Shown here one piece after another: positions 1 to 8,612 of a stretch of DNA of 64,000 nucleotides. The position numbers were made by a program, and so were the translations under genes. The stretch comes from Temperatibacter marinus. GTDB taxonomy: Bacteria > Pseudomonadota > Alphaproteobacteria > Sphingomonadales > Kordiimonadaceae. Numbering within the stretch: position 1 is the stretch's first letter; every line of letters begins with the position of its first letter. The stretch covers positions 186,001 through 250,000 of the forward strand of contig NZ_CP123872.1 of assembly GCF_031598375.1 (NCBI RefSeq), read 5' to 3'. The notes below the pieces were generated by a model that ran no database searches, was not told the DNA's origin, and was given only the letters and a program-made list of their open reading frames with translations.

Positions 1-1
1 T

Positions 2-214
2 GCCCTTAAAGCCGGAGACTATCGCCGCGCGCTCATTTCAGATGCTGAACAAGTGATGCAGGCCTTGAAGGCAAAAACACCGGCCCTTGATGCCCGTTTG
101 ATGATGGGAACCGTTTTAAGACTAGAGTATGAGAGTTTGAATACAGACCAAGGGCCGAGCGAGCAAAGTTTAAAGGAACAATTAGATCGTCTGATCCTGG
201 CATTAATCGCGTAA
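2..214 (+). CDS. C-terminal fragment of an unrecognised protein
   Basis: An open frame enters from the left edge and stops with TAA at 212-214, leaving about 70 residues. The visible part is rich in Ala, Leu, Lys and Glu and looks all-helical, with no Cys or obvious catalytic motif. It ends in a helix of the kind seen at the end of TetR-type ligand domains, but that is only an impression. The gap to the next gene is 18 bases, so the two could be co-transcribed. I do not recognise the family. Confidence 0.5.
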   Translation, partial: ALKAGDYRRALISDAEQVMQALKAKTPALDARLMMGTVLRLEYESLNTDQGPSEQSLKEQLDRLILALIA

Positions 215-232
215 ATATTAGAAAGAAGTCTT

Positions 233-1720
233 ATGGTAAAAAATGCTTTAAAAATTACAGGGCTCCTCCTCGGCATAGTGATTACTCTTACTCTCTATAA
301 CTTTTTCACGATTGATACTCCTAAAGTCAGCAGCAAAGCACCTGCCCTTTCCCTTGATGCGTCTCTGGCTCATGAAGTTTTGGCTAGGGCTATTCGTTTC
401 CCTACAGTGAGCTACAATGACCGCACCAAAATGGATCGTAAAACCTTTGCTTCGTATCTTGCCTTTTTATACACAGAGTTTCCCACAGTCTTTTCAGAAC
501 TAGACGTGGATATAGTAGCAGAGATGAGTCTGCTCTTAACTTGGAAAGGCTCTAATGTATCTCTTAAGCCAGCCATGTTCATCGCCCATCATGATGTGGT
601 GCCAATCAATCCAGAAACAGAGGAAGAATGGAAATACCCACCCTTTAGCGGGACCATAGCTGATGGATACATTTGGGGGCGCGGTGCTATAGATGATAAA
701 GGCAACATGATTGCCCTGCTCTATGCCTTAGAAGAGCTTGTTAAAACAGGCTTCGAACCAGAACGCAGTTTATATTTTGGCTTTGGCCATGATGAAGAAA
801 TCGGCGGCAAAAAAGGGGCTGGATCCATTGCTGCACTACTCAAAAAGCGCGGCAAGAAAATGGCCTTCATACTAGATGAAGGCGGGGCAGTCGCTGATCC
901 TGACTTGTTAAAAGAATTAGGCGTAAAAGTGCCTACTGCAATGGTCGCCATTGCTGAGAAGGGATATTTAGATGTGCTGGTGGAAGCAAGAGGACCTGCA
1001 GGTCATAGCTCAAAACCTAAACCAGACACTTCTCTCGTTAAACTTTCTCGGGCACTCCTAAAGTTGGAAGATAATCAGCCGCCGCTTGATAACCGTTACG
1101 TTATCGGAACAATAGAACCTTTACTGCCCTATATGACCAAAGGCAATCAATATCTTCTCTCAAATATCTGGCTCTTTGGTCCTTTGGTTAATCAACAGCT
1201 TGCTCAGTCCGCTGAGATGGCTGCAAGCATGCATAGAACAGTCGTACCAACCATCGCTCGTGCAGGAATTAAAAGCAATGTCATCCCACCCCTTGCTCGT
1301 GCTACTGTCAATCTAAGACTGTTTCCTGGTGAAACACCTGAACAGGTACTCAAAGATCTTGTCACCATTATTGACGACCCTGATGTCAGTATTTCCATAC
1401 TCAGAGGACATGTAGCCAGCCCAATTAAACCAGCAAGCGGTAAAGAGTGGGATCTCTTGTATCAATCAATCAAAGAGATGGATCCCGCCCTTCCGATCAC
1501 AAGTTTTCTTGACTTTGGCGGGACAGACCTCAAAAACTATTATGATGTTTCAGACCGCCAATTTCGGTTTGCTTTCCACCCTCTCAACAGAGACATCCTT
1601 GATGGTATGCACGGTGTGAACGAGAAAATGCCCGTAAAAAGCTATGCAAAAAATGTAGAGTTTTTCTATAGAATACTATCTAATGCAGCAGAGGCGAATT
1701 GGCTGTCTGAAATTGAGTGA
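233..1720 (+). CDS. M20 family metallopeptidase (PM20D1/carboxypeptidase S-like)
   Basis: A zinc-dependent M20 amidohydrolase that would hydrolyse an N-acyl or C-terminal peptide bond. Residues 5-24 form a hydrophobic segment, so the enzyme is probably anchored in or exported across the inner membrane. Visible metal-site motifs are HHDVVP (H119-D121), GRGAIDDKG (149-157, bridging Asp 154 or 155) and GHDEEIGG (185-192, catalytic and metal Glu 188/189). A GHSSKP segment near 260 fits the dimerisation (lid) domain. The 495-residue length and membrane segment match the PM20D1/carboxypeptidase S branch better than soluble DapE or ArgE. The ribosome site is weak. The gene is 30 bases upstream of the TPP enzyme and may be part of the same unit. 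The substrate is not predictable from sequence. Confidence 0.85.
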   Translation: MVKNALKITGLLLGIVITLTLYNFFTIDTPKVSSKAPALSLDASLAHEVLARAIRFPTVSYNDRTKMDRKTFASYLAFLYTEFPTVFSELDVDIVAEMSLLLTWKGSNVSLKPAMFIAHHDVVPINPETEEEWKYPPFSGTIADGYIWGRGAIDDKGNMIALLYALEELVKTGFEPERSLYFGFGHDEEIGGKKGAGSIAALLKKRGKKMAFILDEGGAVADPDLLKELGVKVPTAMVAIAEKGYLDVLVEARGPAGHSSKPKPDTSLVKLSRALLKLEDNQPPLDNRYVIGTIEPLLPYMTKGNQYLLSNIWLFGPLVNQQLAQSAEMAASMHRTVVPTIARAGIKSNVIPPLARATVNLRLFPGETPEQVLKDLVTIIDDPDVSISILRGHVASPIKPASGKEWDLLYQSIKEMDPALPITSFLDFGGTDLKNYYDVSDRQFRFAFHPLNRDILDGMHGVNEKMPVKSYAKNVEFFYRILSNAAEANWLSEIE

Positions 1721-1750
1721 TATATAAAGACCTATTCTGGGGAGAATAAC

Positions 1751-3481
1751 ATGAAAAAAACTGGTGCTTGGCTTGTCCGCTATGCTCTTGAACAAATTGG
1801 CGCACGGCACACTTTTGGTATCCCCGGTGTACACACCACCGAGATCTATGATGAGCTGAACAACAGCAATCAAATCAAGCCGATGCTGGTTACCCATGAA
1901 GCGGGTGCCTCCTTTATGGCTGATGCGATCTCTAGAACTTCTGATAGTGTAGGGGTTTGCGTTGTTGTGCCAGCTGCAGGGCTTACTCACGCTATGAGCG
2001 GCATCGGAGAAGCTTATTTAGATGGCATCCCGATGATTGTTATCTCTGGTGGCACGCGTACCGATACAGGGCATGAATATCAATTACATCAAATGGATCA
2101 GCAGGCCTTAATGGCTCCCTTGACGAAAGGCACTTTCAGAGCAGAAACTCAAGATGAAATTGTTCCTAAAATTTTTGAAGCCTATGACTTATCTATTTCA
2201 GGAGAACCAGGCCCTGTCTATGTGGAAATCCCGGTAAATCTGCAACTCTTGAAGGGGGAAGTTTCCGCTCTTCCTGAATATAGTAAACTAGAACGCCTAG
2301 GGGCTGCCGTTGATAAATCCTCAATTGAAGCTGCCGCAGAAAAATTAGCGCAAGCGAAGAAACCCGGTATTTTTCTCGGATGGGGCGCAAAGACAGCCCG
2401 CGAAACAATCATGGAAATTTCTGAGCAATTGAATGCGCCCGTTTGTAGCAGTTTACAAGGCCTGGGGGTTTATCCTCACTCTCATAAAAATTGGGCTGGC
2501 ATGGGCTTTGGGCCTGCAGCTGTCCCTGCTGCTCGTGATGCTTTTGAAGACTGCGACGTGATGCTAGCCATTGGTGTACGTTTTGGAGAAATCGCCACAG
2601 GGTCATTCAGTTCTATCCCACCTGAAGACCTCATTCACATTGATATCAATCCAGACGCAATTGGGGCAAATTATCCCGCGACAATTGGTATTGAAGGAGA
2701 CAGCGCTGAAGCAGCTCCCCTATTACTGGCAGCGCTAAAAGATAAAAAAATTACAAACCAAACATCACCCTCGGCCACTATCCATGCCGGAAGAGAAAAA
2801 TATCGAGCTGCTTGGGCCAAACATGACAGCAAAGATCGCGTTAATCCTCAGGTTTTCTTTGATGCCCTCGATACTCATTTGCAAAAGGACGGCATGGTCG
2901 TTGTTGATGACGGGAACCATACTTTCCTCACTGCTGAGCTGATGCCCATCAGGGATGAGCGACGCTTTATTAGTCCGACAGATTTCAATTGCATGGGATA
3001 TTGTGTGCCTGCGACAAATGCTGCTAAGCTTGAAAACCGAGAAAAACAAGTTGTTGGTATCGTAGGCGACGGAGCCTTCCTGATGACGGGTATGGAAGCT
3101 CTGACCGCCACAGCAAACGGCCTTGGAGTTGTCTATTTTATTTTTGCCGACGGTGAATTGTCGCAAATTGCTCAGGCTCAAGAAATTCCTTACAATAGAA
3201 AAACATGCACGGTTCTACCTGAACTAAATCACGAGGGTATGGCTCTGGCAGTGCATGCAGGATATGTGGCAATCGATTGTAATGACGACTGCGATAAAGG
3301 CATTCTAAAAGCCTTAGAAATTGCTGCTGGAGACAGACCTGTACTTGTTCGAGTTAATATTGACTATAGCAAACGAACAGCCTTTACAGAAGGCGCTGTC
3401 AAAGCCAATATCGACCGTTTTGACACCATGACGAAATTACGAATGGTTGGGCGTGCTGTAGGCCGCAAAATTACAGGATAG
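1751..3481 (+). CDS. Thiamine-pyrophosphate-dependent decarboxylase/acetolactate synthase-like enzyme
   Basis: A three-domain TPP enzyme of acetolactate-synthase size (576 residues). The N-terminal pyrimidine-binding domain opens with FGIPGVHT (22-29) and carries the invariant Glu (E50, in THEAGASFMADA). The central domain is about 190-335. The C-terminal diphosphate domain has GDG at 439-441. The closing Asn-Asn of the usual GDG-N24-27-NN metal motif is replaced by Ala466-Asp467 (FADGEL), which is unusual. The FGIPGVHT start resembles 5-guanidino-2-oxopentanoate decarboxylase-type proteins rather than biosynthetic IlvB, and no small regulatory subunit is adjacent. A GGGGAG-type ribosome site precedes the ATG. 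The aconitase-X pair follows after 13 bases, so the enzyme probably acts in the same catabolic route on a 2-oxo acid. The substrate is unknown. Confidence 0.85.
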   Translation: MKKTGAWLVRYALEQIGARHTFGIPGVHTTEIYDELNNSNQIKPMLVTHEAGASFMADAISRTSDSVGVCVVVPAAGLTHAMSGIGEAYLDGIPMIVISGGTRTDTGHEYQLHQMDQQALMAPLTKGTFRAETQDEIVPKIFEAYDLSISGEPGPVYVEIPVNLQLLKGEVSALPEYSKLERLGAAVDKSSIEAAAEKLAQAKKPGIFLGWGAKTARETIMEISEQLNAPVCSSLQGLGVYPHSHKNWAGMGFGPAAVPAARDAFEDCDVMLAIGVRFGEIATGSFSSIPPEDLIHIDINPDAIGANYPATIGIEGDSAEAAPLLLAALKDKKITNQTSPSATIHAGREKYRAAWAKHDSKDRVNPQVFFDALDTHLQKDGMVVVDDGNHTFLTAELMPIRDERRFISPTDFNCMGYCVPATNAAKLENREKQVVGIVGDGAFLMTGMEALTATANGLGVVYFIFADGELSQIAQAQEIPYNRKTCTVLPELNHEGMALAVHAGYVAIDCNDDCDKGILKALEIAAGDRPVLVRVNIDYSKRTAFTEGAVKANIDRFDTMTKLRMVGRAVGRKITG

Positions 3482-3494
3482 GGTCATCAAGATA

Positions 3495-4673
3495 ATGGAT
3501 TTAACCGTAGAACAGCAAAAGATTCTTTCTGGCGGTGAAGGGCCTGTCTTAGCGAAATGTCTTCAAACATTAGTGACCTATGGGCGCGCCTTTAATGCTG
3601 CCCGGCTTGTCCCAATAAAAAGTGCTCACTTAACAGGCTCTTTCAGGATCAGCAGTTTTAATGGCTACTATCAATTATTAGAAAAAATAGCAGACGCTGG
3701 ACTTAAGGTGAAAGTACCAACGACCTTAAATCCACATCCAGGGTTTGATTTCGCTCTCCAGAATAGGCTTGTCTTCAAAGGGCAGAAACATCATGAAACT
3801 CTCATGGATCGGATTGGGGTCACCCCAAATTATAGCTGTGTCTGTTATTTTGATGCCAACGTTCCAGATTTTGGCGACACTCTTGGCTGGGCAGAATCGT
3901 CCGCAATTATCTATGCGAACAGCGTTATTGGGGCGCGAAGCAATCGCAACTCTGTCATGGTAGATATCTGTTTAGCTTTGACGGGCGTTGCCCCAGAATT
4001 TGGCTTTTTGCTTCAGGAGAACAGGGGCGGCGATCTTTTGATCCATTTAGACATCGAAACAATGGATGCGCCTGCCTTAGGATATCTTCTTGGAAAAGTC
4101 TGCGTTGAACGCACTCCAGTCATCGATAGTACATATAAATTTTCAGCCATCGAATTAAAAAATATGGGCGCAGCTATGGCCTCGAGTGGCGGAGTTAGTC
4201 TCTTTCATATTGTCGGCCAAACACCAGAAGCCCCAACTTTAGAAGCGGCCTTTCAAGCGCAGGAGCCTCGTGAAATACTCACCATTACACAAAATGACAT
4301 CAACGAAGTACGGGCTTCTCATCGGGTTCAAAAAGAAAGTAAAGCCGTCGCCTTTGGCTGTCCCCAAATGACCTTAGAAGAAGCTAATCATGTGGCTGAA
4401 TATTTTGTAGGAAAGAAAGTTAAAAAAGCGACGCTCTTTCATCTTATGCCTGACGCCTATGATCGCTTTGCGCAGTCCTATCTCGGAATAGAAGTGAAGA
4501 AAGCAGGAGTGAAAATTTACAACCACTGCCCCCTTGCTGGCATGAGTCTTAGAATTGGCATTGGGAAACAGCAAGTTCTGACCAATAGTGCGAAATTATA
4601 CTATTATCTCGACGGAACGAAATACGGAGATCTAGACGATCTTCTCAAAATCTGCGGGGTGGTAGACAGATGA
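3495..4673 (+). CDS. Aconitase X catalytic (large) subunit, DUF521 family
   Basis: Large subunit of a split aconitase-X enzyme, a dehydratase family that includes archaeal phosphomevalonate dehydratase and bacterial cis-3-hydroxy-L-proline dehydratase. The family hallmark is clear: a GWAESSAIIYANSVIGAR block at 131-148 followed by SNRNS (family TNREG). Candidate Fe-S ligands are C115 (in SCVCYF, matching the family TCxPY motif) and C345 (in NHCPLAG). The C-terminal TNSAKLYYYL segment matches the family end. The 392-residue length fits the large subunit of two-gene forms. Its stop overlaps the small-subunit start by four bases. Context with a TPP enzyme suggests dehydration of a hydroxy acid feeding a 2-oxo-acid step. 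The exact substrate is not inferable. Confidence 0.88.
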   Translation: MDLTVEQQKILSGGEGPVLAKCLQTLVTYGRAFNAARLVPIKSAHLTGSFRISSFNGYYQLLEKIADAGLKVKVPTTLNPHPGFDFALQNRLVFKGQKHHETLMDRIGVTPNYSCVCYFDANVPDFGDTLGWAESSAIIYANSVIGARSNRNSVMVDICLALTGVAPEFGFLLQENRGGDLLIHLDIETMDAPALGYLLGKVCVERTPVIDSTYKFSAIELKNMGAAMASSGGVSLFHIVGQTPEAPTLEAAFQAQEPREILTITQNDINEVRASHRVQKESKAVAFGCPQMTLEEANHVAEYFVGKKVKKATLFHLMPDAYDRFAQSYLGIEVKKAGVKIYNHCPLAGMSLRIGIGKQQVLTNSAKLYYYLDGTKYGDLDDLLKICGVVDR

Positions 4674-5122
4674 CAACTCTTCCTGGAAAAATAATTATCA
4701 ATGGCAGCGCTTCTGGGAAAGCCATCGTCACCCAGCAGCCAATAAATTTTACAGGCGCAATGTGCAACGCACAAAATTTACTCCCGGGCAAAAAGGCTGT
4801 CATCTACGATCAGCACCACGACCTTTACAAGGCCTCAACTGAAGGTAAAATTCTTGTTTTTCCAAGCTGCATAGGGTCAACCCACACAGGCCTTGTTCTT
4901 CTGGATCTTGTGAGCGAGGGCATCGGGCCTGCGGGCATGATTGTACAAAGCGCAGATAGCCTGCTTGTCTCGGGCATTGTTCTCGCTGACGTTTGGTTTG
5001 AGAAAACAATCCCAATCATCGAATATTCTGGAAGTGATTTATTTGACCATATTCAATCAGGCCAGCGCTTGACTCTTGAGGATAAAACCGGAAACATCCT
5101 CATAGACAATTCTATTCTATAG
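4670..5122 (+). CDS. Aconitase X swivel-domain (small) subunit, DUF126 family
   Basis: Small partner of the preceding gene, supplying the mobile swivel domain. GKILVFPSCIGSTHTG at 59-74 corresponds to the family GKxxxxPxxxGSssgs signature, with S70 at the position of the conserved catalytic Ser. The following Ser-Thr run is here Thr-His-Thr, a departure from the usual serine-rich turn. GPAGMIVQSADSLLVSG and the C-terminal ADVWFEKTIPII also follow the family pattern. The ATGA overlap with the large subunit indicates translational coupling and a fixed 1:1 ratio. It is 150 residues, normal for stand-alone DUF126. No T-rich terminator follows, only a 7-bp inverted repeat (TTCTGAA/TTCAGAA, 5142-5148 and 5161-5167). 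Confidence 0.88.
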   Translation: MTTLPGKIIINGSASGKAIVTQQPINFTGAMCNAQNLLPGKKAVIYDQHHDLYKASTEGKILVFPSCIGSTHTGLVLLDLVSEGIGPAGMIVQSADSLLVSGIVLADVWFEKTIPIIEYSGSDLFDHIQSGQRLTLEDKTGNILIDNSIL

Positions 5123-5213
5123 CAACGTTGACTTCTTACCATTCTGAAAGTCAGCACCTCTTCAGAAACTCAAAGGCTTGACTTATTCTTCTTTATTGTG
5201 AAACGTCACCATA

Positions 5214-5230
5214 GATAACGGGGGGTTATC
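5214..5230. promoter_or_regulatory. Short inverted repeat upstream of the serine hydrolase
   Basis: GATAAC-GGGGG-GTTATC, a perfect 6-bp inverted repeat with a G5 spacer, lies 110 bases before the next start codon in a 218-base gap. It could be an operator for the serine hydrolase gene or a small hairpin. A TTGACT at about 5178 could be a -35 box but no convincing -10 follows. Confidence 0.3.
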
Positions 5231-5340
5231 AAATTAAATTATTCTACAAATTATAGCATGAGGAATTTATTTCGCTCAGTGTGTAATATTTTCTAAATGA
5301 CTAAGACTAATGAGGTACAAATCGACAGGAGGAGTTTGAA

Positions 5341-7731
5341 ATGACTTCAATAAAATGGAAATGTAAAAACAATATACTACTCAACCTTTTAATCGCTTCC
5401 CTGCTGCTACTGATCTCAGTCGGTACGCAAGCTGCAGATGATATGGAAGGCCGATTAAATGCTCTTTCAGAGGCTTTAGAAAGAAAACGACAAGAACTTC
5501 ACATACCAGGGATGGCGCTTGCTATTATCAAAGATGACAAAATAATCCTTGCAAAAGGATTTGGTTACAGAGATCTGGCTGGTAAGGTCGCAGTGACACC
5601 TGATACAAATTTTGCAATAGGCTCAACCAGTAAGGCTTTCGCCTCAACCCTTGTTGCCCTTCTCGCAGATGAAGGAAAAATGGGATGGGACGAGAAAGTC
5701 TCAACCTATATGGAGTGGTTTAAGCCAAACCTAAACGAAGCAACTGGCGAACTTACACTACGTGATATGCTTTCCCATCGAAGTGGCCTTTCTCGTAATG
5801 ATATCTTATGGGCGAGTGGGGTTGTGGGCCGTGAAGCAATCCTAAGAGAGTCTTTGGATGCAGAACCCCTTGATGAATTTAGAAAAAAATTCAACTATAA
5901 CAATGTATTATACTTAGCGGCTGGCGTAGCTTCTGCAAAAGCGTCCGGTGAAAAAGACTGGGACAGCCTTTTAGAAAAACGCCTATTAAAGCCACTTCAC
6001 ATGAAAAGCTCTACATCTCGAAATGCGGAAGCCTCTAATATGTCGAAAGGCTATCGCTGGATTGCTGCGACGAAAACATTCGAAGCTTTAGAGAAGAAAA
6101 ATCTCGATAACATTTCACCCGCAGGAGGCATTCATTCTAATGTTTTGGATATGGCTAACTGGGTTAGATTTAACCTAGGGAAAGGCAAATTTGATGGAAA
6201 ACAGCTTCTCTCGTCTAAACAGTTTGATGACCTTTGGGGGGCCGCCATTTCGATGGCGCCAGGCATGGATTATGGCTTAGGATGGTTCATCCGTGATTGG
6301 CAAGGGAAGAAAGTCATCGAGCATGGTGGTAACATTCAAGGCTATGCTGCACAAGTCGCACTTATGCCTGAAGAAAACCTTGGTTTTGTCTTATTAACGA
6401 ATGTAACAGCAACACCTCTTCAGCAGGGATCAATGGAAATTGTATGGGATGGTCTCTTTAGTGAAGAGAAGACCCAAGAGGAAGAAGGAAAAGTTGACTA
6501 CACCCCATATATTGGCGACTATATCGCGAACTTTGGGCCTTTCAGAGATGCTACATTCGCTGTACAAGTCACTCCCGAAGGTGCCCTTGCCGTTGATGTT
6601 CCGGGCCAACGTTTATATGCTCTAAAAGATCCTGACGCCAAAGGAAAATGGTATTTCCAACTCACAAACACAATTGCTGTTTCCTTTAGTGAAGTGGAAA
6701 AGGGTAAGGCCAAGATGATGCGCATGCATCAAGGCGGCATGGACTTTGAAATTCCGCGCAAAGGAGTCTCTGCAAAAGCAGAAGTGGATCTCGCAGAATT
6801 TTCTCCGCTCCTCGGAGATTACAAGCATCCTGCCTTACCAAGACCAATCAAAGCCCTAATCAAAAACAATCGCTTAGCCATCGATGTTCCTGGCGAGATG
6901 GTTTATGAATTGCATCTACCAGATGACAAAGGCCACCGCGCTTTTAGAATTAATAAGATGCTCTCTGCTAAATTCGACACCGACGAACAGGGGGCTGGCA
7001 AAACTTTAAGCATTTATCGAGGAGATAATAAAGCACTCTCAGCAGAAGTCGATCGCTCAACGCAGCAAAAAAGCGACCCTCTTCCATCAAAGGAAGACAT
7101 TTTAGCCCTGATGAAGACGAAAGAAAAAATTGCCGCCTTCAAAAAGGCAGGAAGCACTTCAATCACAGCAAATGTTATGATGAAGCAAGCTGGCGTAAAA
7201 GGCGAAATGCTGATGAAAGTAGAGGGCGATAGTCGCTATCATCAAAGTCTTAATTTTGGGCAATATGGACAAATTACAACAGTCCTAAATGGTGATTTTG
7301 CAGCAACCAAAGGTCTTCAGCCTTATACAGAATTTAATGGAAACCTTTTAGAACAAGCTAAAAATGAACACCCATATGCGGGTATTGATTTAGTCGCGAG
7401 TTATGACAGCTTTAAAGTTAAAGAAAAAAGAGAGATGGATGGTAAAGCCGTCTATTTAGTTGAATTGACTGAAGAGGGATTGCCTGCAACCACCATAGCC
7501 GTGGATGTTGAAACTGGCGATATTGTTAAGCGCCGAGGCGGTATGATCCTTGAGAACATCGGCATTATTCCAATCGTTACTACATACAGCGATTTCAGAG
7601 AGGTTAATGGATATCGTCAACCATACAAGGTGAATGTTTTTAATCCAATGAGTGGCAATATGCTGATCGAGATTACTTCGATGAAAACCAATCAAACCTT
7701 TGATAAATCACTCTTTACACTCTCACAATAG
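5341..7731 (+). CDS. Exported serine hydrolase, beta-lactamase class C/S12 fold, with long C-terminal extension
   Basis: Residues 1-31 form a signal peptide ending near TQAAD. Residues about 40-370 are a penicillin-binding/class C beta-lactamase fold with all three active-site elements: SxxK (S95-TSK98), YxN (Y186-N-N188) and the HGG box (H328-G330). Such proteins are usually D-aminopeptidases or esterases rather than resistance enzymes. The remaining 420 residues hold two beta-rich repeats (about 385-460 and 485-560, each starting LGDY/IGDY-like), then a domain at about 600-796 resembling outer-membrane-lipoprotein-sorting or MucB-like folds. The total of 796 residues is about twice that of the simple family. 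A strong AGGAGG ribosome site sits at 5328-5333. The gene stands alone and ends at a strong terminator. The substrate is unknown. Confidence 0.85.
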   Translation: MTSIKWKCKNNILLNLLIASLLLLISVGTQAADDMEGRLNALSEALERKRQELHIPGMALAIIKDDKIILAKGFGYRDLAGKVAVTPDTNFAIGSTSKAFASTLVALLADEGKMGWDEKVSTYMEWFKPNLNEATGELTLRDMLSHRSGLSRNDILWASGVVGREAILRESLDAEPLDEFRKKFNYNNVLYLAAGVASAKASGEKDWDSLLEKRLLKPLHMKSSTSRNAEASNMSKGYRWIAATKTFEALEKKNLDNISPAGGIHSNVLDMANWVRFNLGKGKFDGKQLLSSKQFDDLWGAAISMAPGMDYGLGWFIRDWQGKKVIEHGGNIQGYAAQVALMPEENLGFVLLTNVTATPLQQGSMEIVWDGLFSEEKTQEEEGKVDYTPYIGDYIANFGPFRDATFAVQVTPEGALAVDVPGQRLYALKDPDAKGKWYFQLTNTIAVSFSEVEKGKAKMMRMHQGGMDFEIPRKGVSAKAEVDLAEFSPLLGDYKHPALPRPIKALIKNNRLAIDVPGEMVYELHLPDDKGHRAFRINKMLSAKFDTDEQGAGKTLSIYRGDNKALSAEVDRSTQQKSDPLPSKEDILALMKTKEKIAAFKKAGSTSITANVMMKQAGVKGEMLMKVEGDSRYHQSLNFGQYGQITTVLNGDFAATKGLQPYTEFNGNLLEQAKNEHPYAGIDLVASYDSFKVKEKREMDGKAVYLVELTEEGLPATTIAVDVETGDIVKRRGGMILENIGIIPIVTTYSDFREVNGYRQPYKVNVFNPMSGNMLIEITSMKTNQTFDKSLFTLSQ

Positions 7732-7753
7732 TTTTGTAGAGAAATCTTAAGGT

Positions 7754-8419
7754 CTAAAGAGGTGCTTCGGCGCCTCTTTTTTTTATAGAAAAAGCCGCCC
7801 TATGCCTTACAAATAACTGACCGATATAGTTCAGCATAACTTGCTCTGCATCTGTCCTGTTTTTCTGTGTTCCAATTAACACATTCAGCCATAAACCATC
7901 GGCTAAAGCTGTTAAAGTATCAGCAATGCCTTTCGCTTCCATATTTTCATACTCACCCTTAACAATGAGGTCTTCAATAAGGGAAACAAGGAGTGCTGTG
8001 CGCTCTTCCATTTTCTCACGGCAAATTTTTTGATAGGTAGGTCTCGCTTTCACTTCCCCCCAAAATCCAAACCAAACGGCCATTTTATCACGGCTCATGA
8101 TATGAGGGAGATAATCCGCCCTAATCAGGGCAGCCAATCTTTGTGCCGGTTCGTTCACCGACTTCTCTAGCGCTTCTCGCCAAGCACATTCATATTCATC
8201 TTGTATATAGAGAAGTGTTTCTCGCAGTAAATTATCCTTCGTTTCAAAATGAAGATTAATTAAGCCCTGACTCAGCCCAGCAAGCGTTGCAACGTCCGAA
8301 AGAGTGGTATCATTCAGCCCTTTTTTTGCAATGCATGTGATGGTCGCTTCGATCAATTGACGTCTACGATATCCTTTTGACGCTCTCCGTCTTATTCTAG
8401 CTTTATTGTCTTCAGACAT
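7754..8419 (-). CDS. TetR family regulator, BetI-like
   Basis: A 221-residue repressor. The frame is open further upstream, but ATG at 8417-8419 is chosen because AAGAGGTG lies just before it and the protein then begins with a short basic tail ahead of the helix-turn-helix. The HTH is in the segment TLSDVATLAGLSQGLINLHF, close to the BetI/TetR signature. The C-terminal domain (AVWFGFWGE, then ADGLWLNVL) matches the BetI-type ligand domain, whose founding member senses choline. The gene diverges from an oxidoreductase/demethylase operon, which it most likely controls. A perfect inverted repeat at 8485-8512 is the likely operator. Its final codons lie within the terminator of the convergent gene. 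Confidence 0.88.
   Translation of the reverse strand: MSEDNKARIRRRASKGYRRRQLIEATITCIAKKGLNDTTLSDVATLAGLSQGLINLHFETKDNLLRETLLYIQDEYECAWREALEKSVNEPAQRLAALIRADYLPHIMSRDKMAVWFGFWGEVKARPTYQKICREKMEERTALLVSLIEDLIVKGEYENMEAKGIADTLTALADGLWLNVLIGTQKNRTDAEQVMLNYIGQLFVRHRAAFSIKKRGAEAPL
7756..7784 (+). terminator. Rho-independent terminator inside the 3' end of the TetR gene
   Basis: AAAGAGGTGC-TTCG-GCGCCTCTTT forms a 10-bp stem (one G-U pair) closed by a UUCG tetraloop, followed by a run of eight T (7777-7784). It terminates the serine hydrolase transcript. The same bases encode the last residues of the convergent TetR protein on the other strand. Confidence 0.9.
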
Positions 8420-8484
8420 AATCACCTCTTGCTCAACCAATAGATAAAAATCATTGTAAAGTATAGAGTTAAATATATTTACTG

Positions 8485-8512
8485 AATGTCTATTCATTAA
8501 AAAGTAGACATT
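8485..8512. promoter_or_regulatory. Probable TetR operator in the divergent intergenic region
   Basis: AATGTCTA (8485-8492) and its exact complement TAGACATT (8505-8512), separated by 12 bases, lie between the TetR gene and the flavoprotein operon. Symmetry, centre-to-centre spacing of 20 bp (about two helical turns) and location fit a dimeric TetR-type operator acting on both promoters. A TATAAA at 8539-8544 just downstream could be the -10 of the rightward promoter. Confidence 0.55.
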
Positions 8513-8612
8513 GCATGCTGTTATTGGCATCTTTCCACTATAAAGAAGCGAGTCTTTGATTCATTTAACTCAGCAAGTTAGAGACCGTGAGCGATAATAG
8601 GAATAGTAAGTC

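Noticed and set aside
2765-3181. 138-residue minus-strand open frame
   Set aside because: Antisense to the TPP-binding domain of the decarboxylase-like gene; no independent support.
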